Shown here piece by piece: positions 59,778 to 64,000 of a stretch of 64,000 nucleotides of DNA (positions are counted from its first letter, which is position 1; each line of letters starts with the position of its first letter). The notes beneath the pieces were generated by a model. The model was not told the DNA's origin, made no database searches, and saw only the letters and a list, made by a program, of their open reading frames with translations. The stretch spans positions 36,434-100,433 of the forward strand of contig CAZBDU010000007.1 of NCBI GenBank assembly GCA_964490725.1, in the 5' to 3' direction. The stretch is from CAZBDU01 sp964490725. GTDB lineage: Bacteria > Spirochaetota > Spirochaetia > SZUA-6 > DRHE01. The position numbers and the translations under genes were made by a program.

Positions 59778-60971
59778 TTACGGCTCCTTGGGCAGGTACT
59801 TCAGCTCGGCCGTCTTGATCTGGGCCCCGTCGAAGTACAGGATTGACATGGGCAGGCCCACCGGCCGGTGCGTCTTGGGATCGATGTTGATGGTGCCAAT
59901 GGTGCCCTGGAACTTGCGGGTGCTCTCCATGGCGGCGCGGACCTTCTCGGGGTCGGTGGAACCGGCCGCTCTTACGGCCTCGATGATGAAGCCCGTGTCG
60001 TCGTAGCCGGAGAAGGAGTGCAGCCGCGGCTCCACGCCGTACTCGGCCTTGTACTTGTTGAAGAAGTCCTGCAGGCTCGGGTCGTCGAAGGCAATGTTGT
60101 TCGGGAAGTAGGAGCCGTCCGCGGCGGCGCCGGCCACCTCGTCCATGGGCTTGTACCAGGAGTTGTTGCCCAGGAAGGTCGCCCTCAGCCCCAGCTCGCG
60201 GGCCTGCTTCACCGCATTGGCGTCCTCGGTGACGTAGTTGGGAATGAACAGCCCGTCCACGCCGAGCTCCTTGATCCTGGTAAGCTGCGCCTTGTAGTCC
60301 TTGTCCCCGCTCTGAAACTCGAACTCACCCAACATCTTCTTGCCGCGCTGGGCCACGTAGTAGGAGAAGCCCTTGGCCAGGTACAGCGCGTAGGCGTTGC
60401 CCTTGTCGTACAGCGAGGCGAAGGTGCTCATGCCCAGCTCGTCGATGGCGTAGCCCGCGATCACCGCGGCCTGCTGGAACGCCGAGGGCTGGATCAGGAA
60501 GAAATACGGGTTCGCCGGGCCGGGGTTGTCCGGATCGTTGGGGTCGAACTGCGGCGTGGTGGCCCGCTCGTCCATGGCCCTGGAGACCACCGGGACCTTC
60601 AGCTGGGCGGCCACGGGAGAGACCGCCAGGGCGGTGTTGGAGAGAAGAGATCCGTTCACTGCGGGCACCTTGTCCTGCTCCACCAGCCGCGTGTAAGCCT
60701 TCACCGCCTCGGTGGGGCTGGTCTTGCAGTCGTAGATCACCAGCTCCACCTGACGGCCCATGATGCCGCCGGCTTCGTTGACCTCCTTGACGCGCAGGCG
60801 CGCGCCCTTCTCGGCGTCGGTGCCCCACTGGGCGGTGCCGGCGCTCAGGTCGGCATACATGCCGATCTTGATGGGTCCCTTCTCCTCCGACTGGCCGGCG
60901 GCGAACAGCGCTCCGGCAGACGCGAGGAGCAGAACGGATGCCAATGAGATAGCGAGTCCTTTCCTCATCAA
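59778..60971 (-). CDS. livK: Branched-chain-type ABC importer substrate-binding protein (LivK-like)
   Basis: 397 residues. Signal peptide MMRKGLAISLASVLLLASAGALFA, mature start AGQSEEKGPIKIGMYADLSAGTAQWG, then VNEAGGIMGRQVELVIYDCKTSPTEAVKAYTRLV, the usual periplasmic type 1 fold. No lipobox Cys is seen. Ligand residues cannot be assigned; amino acids, amides, betaines or urea are all known in this family. Excellent GGAGGGTG 5 nt before the ATG. The upstream 66 bp are AT-rich for this genome and probably hold the operon promoter, though I see no clean -35/-10 pair. Confidence 0.92.
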   Translation of the reverse strand: MMRKGLAISLASVLLLASAGALFAAGQSEEKGPIKIGMYADLSAGTAQWGTDAEKGARLRVKEVNEAGGIMGRQVELVIYDCKTSPTEAVKAYTRLVEQDKVPAVNGSLLSNTALAVSPVAAQLKVPVVSRAMDERATTPQFDPNDPDNPGPANPYFFLIQPSAFQQAAVIAGYAIDELGMSTFASLYDKGNAYALYLAKGFSYYVAQRGKKMLGEFEFQSGDKDYKAQLTRIKELGVDGLFIPNYVTEDANAVKQARELGLRATFLGNNSWYKPMDEVAGAAADGSYFPNNIAFDDPSLQDFFNKYKAEYGVEPRLHSFSGYDDTGFIIEAVRAAGSTDPEKVRAAMESTRKFQGTIGTINIDPKTHRPVGLPMSILYFDGAQIKTAELKYLPKEP

Positions 60972-61037
60972 ATCACCCTCCTTGATAAAGGAAATTGAAG
61001 AAGTGTAAGCACGTAGACCGGCCAGGCCGACCCACGA

Positions 61038-61913
61038 TCAGCCTTTCTCCGGTCCGCTGAGAGCATATATCATTTCCTCACGTTGCTGCAACATCGCTGG
61101 CCCGATGCGCATGCGCCGCAGCCTGGGGTTGCACTCCAGTCCCCAGAGGCGCAGGAGCTCCTGGCAGTGGAGGCTCGCCATGGGGGCGGTCAGGGTGACG
61201 CGCCCACCCGCCAGGCGGTGAAACGCCGCCCGCAGCAGCTGGTGGGCGGCCACCGGTGCACGGGCGATCAGGGGCCCCACCTGGGTGGAGTGGTGCCCTT
61301 GCCGGTGCAGCAGATAGCCCAGGGGCTTTCCCTCCCGCAGGGCTACGAACCCGCACTCCGGCTGTTCGGCCAGAAGCGGCTCCAGCATGGATTGCCGGTC
61401 CACCCCCACGGCGTCGCGGTCCAGCTCGAGCACCGCCGGGAGGTCGGCGAGCCGGGCGGAGCGGACCTCCACCCGCGGGTCCCGAAGCTCCAGCGCCGGC
61501 CGCACCGGCTCGGCCGGCGCCGGCCGCCCGCTGACGGTGCCGATCATGGTGTCGCCGCGGAACCCCAGGCGATGGTACAGCGGCACGCCGTCGGCGGTGG
61601 CGTCCAGCTGAATCGCCTCCGCTCCCCCTTCCCGGGCGATCTCCAGGCAGCGCCGCATGAGGGCCGTCCCCACCCCCAGTCCGCGCAGGTCCGGGCGCAC
61701 CAGGAGCATGGCCACCAGGGCCAGCCGCTGGAACAGGAAGGTGACGGCGGTGCCCACCAGCTCCCCTCCGGCCACGGCCTTGAGGGCTCCTGAAGGCGAC
61801 ATGGCGAGGAAGCGGGCCCAGTCCGCCGGCGTCTGGTTCCAGCCCAGGGGATCTTTCAGCTCCATGGCGGCGGGGATGTCCTCGGCTGTCAGGCGCTTTA
61901 CGCGTACATCCAT
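61038..61913 (-). CDS. GNAT-family N-acetyltransferase with two GNAT-like halves
   Basis: 291 residues. The N-terminal half has the acetyl-CoA loop VRPDLRGLGVGTALMRRCLEIA and DATADGVPLYHRLGF, a complete GNAT domain. The C-terminal half (from VEVRSARLADLPAVLELD) looks like a second, degenerate GNAT copy ending ELLRLWGLECNPRLRRMRIG, similar to the YitH/HolE-like C-terminal domain. Substrate unknown. The putative promoter leaves a short leader with no clear ribosome site. Confidence 0.85.
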   Translation of the reverse strand: MDVRVKRLTAEDIPAAMELKDPLGWNQTPADWARFLAMSPSGALKAVAGGELVGTAVTFLFQRLALVAMLLVRPDLRGLGVGTALMRRCLEIAREGGAEAIQLDATADGVPLYHRLGFRGDTMIGTVSGRPAPAEPVRPALELRDPRVEVRSARLADLPAVLELDRDAVGVDRQSMLEPLLAEQPECGFVALREGKPLGYLLHRQGHHSTQVGPLIARAPVAAHQLLRAAFHRLAGGRVTLTAPMASLHCQELLRLWGLECNPRLRRMRIGPAMLQQREEMIYALSGPEKG

Positions 61914-61935
61914 CCGGTGTCGTTACTTGGCCGCC

Positions 61936-61964
61936 ATGATAGACCGTAGCGCCCGGCTGTGCAA
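61936..61964 (-). promoter_or_regulatory. Promoter of the GNAT gene
   Basis: Minus strand TTGCAC (61964-61959), 17-nt spacer, TATCAT (61941-61936), about 16 nt of leader to the ATG at 61913. Confidence 0.5.
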
Positions 61965-62035
61965 CCGGGAAACGCGGCCGCCGCCCCCCGCCGGCGGCGG
62001 ACCGGCGGGCCCGCGCTCGCGGGACGCCCCGCGCC

Positions 62036-62064
62036 TTTACTTTTGCGGGACCCCGCGGTAGTCT
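62036..62064 (+). promoter_or_regulatory. Promoter placing the start site at an ATG (leaderless)
   Basis: TTTACT (62036-62041), 17-nt spacer, TAGTCT (62059-62064), then exactly 7 nt to the ATG at 62072. No Shine-Dalgarno. Confidence 0.4.
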
Positions 62065-62071
62065 TTGAGCC

Positions 62072-63043
62072 ATGGCACGCAGAGTGGTGGTCACGGACGA
62101 TCGGTTTGGGAGCTACAGGGAGGAGGATCAGGTCCTCGGCGAGCTGGGGATCGCGGTGGAGGTCCACGATCTCTCCAGCCAGGAGGAGGCGATCCAGGTG
62201 CTGGAGGGGGCGGAGGGCATCCTGGTCAACCTCTTTCCCCTGCCAGCGGAGGTCATTCGCACGCTGGGGGCCTGCCGGGTGATCAGCCGCTACGGGGTGG
62301 GCTACGACAACGTGGACGTGGCCGCCGCAACCGAGGCCGGCATCTGGGTGGCCCGCGTTCCCGACTACTCCCTGGAGGACGTCTCCGACCACGCCCTGGC
62401 GCTGCTGCTGGGCTGCGTGCGCAAGATCGCCTACCGCGACCGCAAGATCCGGGAGGGAGGGTGGAACCTGAAGGCCGGCCAGCCCACCTACCGCCTCCGG
62501 GACAAGGTGCTGGGGCTGGTCGGCTACGGGGCCATCGCCCGAACGCTGCACCGCAAGGTGAGCGGGTTCGGGCTGGCGGAGGTCCTGGTCTACGATCCCT
62601 ACGTGGAGGCGGCCGTGGTAGGCCGCGCCGGGGCGGACCCCGTGGACCTGCCGACCCTGCTCTCGGAATCGGACTATATCTCCATCCACACACCGCTCAC
62701 CGAGGAGACCAGGCACCTGATCGGGGAAAAGGAGCTGGCGCGGATGAAGCCTACCGCGCTGCTGGTCAACACCTCCAGGGGACCGGTGGTTGACGAGGCC
62801 GCCCTGGCGCGGGCGCTGGCGGCGGGGAGGCCGGGGGGCGCCGGCCTGGACGTGTTCGAGGCCGAGCCGCTGCCCGGGGACAGCCCGCTGCGCGGCCTGG
62901 ACAACGTCATCCTTTCCGACCACGCCGGGTGGTACAGCGAGGAGTCCACCGTGGAGCTGAAGACCAAGGCCGCCCGCAACGTGGCGGAGGTCCTGGCGGG
63001 CGGCAAGCCCACCTACCCGGTGAACGAGCCCCGGCAGCGGTGA
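62072..63043 (+). CDS. D-2-hydroxyacid dehydrogenase (CtBP/phosphoglycerate dehydrogenase-like)
   Basis: 323 residues. VISRYGVGYDNVDVAAATEAGIWV, VSDHALALLLGC, and the NAD loop LGLVGYGAIARTLHRK. Catalytic Arg in VNTSRGPVVDEAAL, Glu in DVFEAEPLP and His in LSDHAGWYSEES. Reversible NAD-dependent reduction of a 2-oxoacid in the cytosol. The precise acid is unknown. The last residues of the usual second GxG are GYGAIA, a small variation at the third Gly. Confidence 0.92.
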   Translation: MARRVVVTDDRFGSYREEDQVLGELGIAVEVHDLSSQEEAIQVLEGAEGILVNLFPLPAEVIRTLGACRVISRYGVGYDNVDVAAATEAGIWVARVPDYSLEDVSDHALALLLGCVRKIAYRDRKIREGGWNLKAGQPTYRLRDKVLGLVGYGAIARTLHRKVSGFGLAEVLVYDPYVEAAVVGRAGADPVDLPTLLSESDYISIHTPLTEETRHLIGEKELARMKPTALLVNTSRGPVVDEAALARALAAGRPGGAGLDVFEAEPLPGDSPLRGLDNVILSDHAGWYSEESTVELKTKAARNVAEVLAGGKPTYPVNEPRQR

Positions 63044-63083
63044 TCTCCGGCGGGCCGGCGGACCGGCGCGCGGAGCGCCCCCG

Positions 63084-63947
63084 GTGAGGGTGGGCTGCGT
63101 CGCCGATCTGCACATCGATCTGAACGCACAGGCCCTGGGCCGGGAGGCGCTCCTGCCCGCCCTGGCGGCCCTGGCCCGCTCGCGCCGGCTGGACAGGCTG
63201 GTGGTGGCCGGGGACCTCTCCAACCACTACCGGACCACCCTGCGCCTGCTCGCGCGCCTGGAGCAGGAGAGCGGGGTGCCCTGCCTGTTCGTGCCCGGAA
63301 ACCACGACCTGTGGCGGGAGGGCGGGCAGGAAGGCGAGAGCGCCGCCGCAGCCACGGGAGCGGGCGGCTCCGCCTGGACCGCCTGGGACAGCTACCGCGC
63401 TCTGAGCTCCTTCCCCGGCAGCCTCTGTCGCGGGCCCGTGGAGCTGCCCGGGGGCTGGGTGGCGGTGGGGGACGCCGGCTGGTACGACTACGCCTTCGGG
63501 GACCAGCGCTACGGCACCGCGGAGTTCGACAGGATGCGCTTCGAGGGCCGTCTCTGGGAAGACAAGGTGCGCGCCGTCTGGGATCGCTCCACCCGGGAGA
63601 TGCACCGCTGGTTTCTCGAGAGGCTGGAACGCCAGCTCCGGCGCCACAGCGGCGCCAGGGTGCTGCTGGTCACCCACGTGGTGCCCCACCGCAGCTTTAC
63701 CGTCCGTCCTGCGAACCGGCTCTGGAGCTATCTGAACGCCTTCCTGGGCAGCCCGGAATACGGCCAGCTCGCCCTGCGCCGGGGCGTGCCCTACCACGTG
63801 TTCGGCCACGTCCACTACCGCCGCCGCCTCACCGTGGAGGGGACCACCTTCGTGTGCTGCTGCCTGGGCTATGCCTCCGAGTGGCGCAGCCCCCCCGACC
63901 CCGAGCGGGAGCTCGCCGAGTCGCTCCAGGTAATCGAGCTGGACTGA
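63084..63947 (+). CDS. Calcineurin-like metallophosphoesterase
   Basis: 287 residues. All five blocks are present: ADLHID (D-x-H), VVAGDLSNH (GD), VPGNHDLW (GNHD), VTHVVPHRSF (H) and FGHVHYRR (GHxH), which bind the two metals. A small insertion of Gly/Ala/Glu (GGQEGESAAAATGAGG) follows the GNHD block. Substrate unknown. GTG start 40 nt after the dehydrogenase, probably co-transcribed. The last 53 bp of the window are GC-only low-complexity sequence with no feature. Confidence 0.9.
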   Translation: MRVGCVADLHIDLNAQALGREALLPALAALARSRRLDRLVVAGDLSNHYRTTLRLLARLEQESGVPCLFVPGNHDLWREGGQEGESAAAATGAGGSAWTAWDSYRALSSFPGSLCRGPVELPGGWVAVGDAGWYDYAFGDQRYGTAEFDRMRFEGRLWEDKVRAVWDRSTREMHRWFLERLERQLRRHSGARVLLVTHVVPHRSFTVRPANRLWSYLNAFLGSPEYGQLALRRGVPYHVFGHVHYRRRLTVEGTTFVCCCLGYASEWRSPPDPERELAESLQVIELD

Positions 63948-64000
63948 CGCCGCAGGCGGTCGGCCCGCGGGCGGGCGGCCGCGGGCGGGCGGGCCGCAAG

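Noticed and set aside
63948..64000. GC-only tail at the right edge
   Set aside because: Too short and low-complexity to assign any feature.

Overview
The window is a GC-rich bacterial chromosome segment (about two thirds G+C by eye) with tightly packed genes, GTG/TTG as well as ATG starts, and many stop/start overlaps. I see no rRNA, tRNA, CRISPR array, insertion sequence or phage gene. The host is uncertain. The solute-binding proteins have cleavable signals followed directly by GQ-x-E (AAGQSEEKG, GATGQKE), a style I associate with Spirochaetota, so a high-GC spirochaete or related free-living anaerobe is my best guess. Ferredoxin-dependent 2-oxoacid oxidation and an MttB-family methyltransferase also suggest an anaerobic lifestyle.

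Region 1 (1-24857, minus strand) is one enormous incomplete gene, open for 8285 codons and running off the left edge. It starts with an LEPR-XLL N-terminus, then a metzincin-type zinc site (HEAGHLLGWEH) and a zinc phospholipase C-like HxxxDxxxH site. After these come a golvesin-like beta domain, seven FG-GAP-like repeats, a paired EF-hand, and thousands of residues of beta-rich repeats whose best-ordered part has a 122-123 residue period. Because the real frame never closes in the window, long meaningless open frames lie across it on the plus strand.

Region 2 (25.0-31.6 kb): a zinc-type CDF exporter followed by an orphan TRAP solute-binding protein; an ABC-2 exporter pair; a stand-alone 5'-3' exonuclease; a THEP1-like NTPase; and a TIM-barrel sugar isomerase/epimerase. 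Region 3 (31.7-40.1 kb): a minus-strand run panB, four-subunit 2-oxoisovalerate-type:ferredoxin oxidoreductase, and an enolase-superfamily enzyme. Divergent from it are a P1/DmpA peptidase, a ketopantoate reductase-like enzyme and a HAD hydrolase. PanB and the oxidoreductase share the substrate 2-oxoisovalerate, and PanB and PanE are consecutive steps to pantoate.

Region 4 (40.2-48.6 kb): a peptide ABC importer (permease, two ATPases, binding protein, second permease), then a MetE C-terminal-like protein and an M55 D-aminopeptidase, with a convergent Gfo/Idh/MocA dehydrogenase. Region 5 (48.7-55 kb): a DUF4342 protein, a PreA-like flavoprotein with ferredoxin domain, and an unusual trio: an exported isoaspartyl methyltransferase-like protein, a translationally coupled polytopic spermidine-synthase-like protein, and a convergent C39-like membrane-anchored peptidase. 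Region 6 (55-61 kb): a branched-chain-type ABC importer (livKHMGF order) with a non-pyrrolysine MttB-family gene at its end. Region 7 (61-64 kb): a double-GNAT acetyltransferase, a D-2-hydroxyacid dehydrogenase and a metallophosphoesterase.

Sigma70-like promoters can be read in front of many genes. Three of them place the -10 box exactly 7 nt before the ATG, which predicts leaderless mRNAs.
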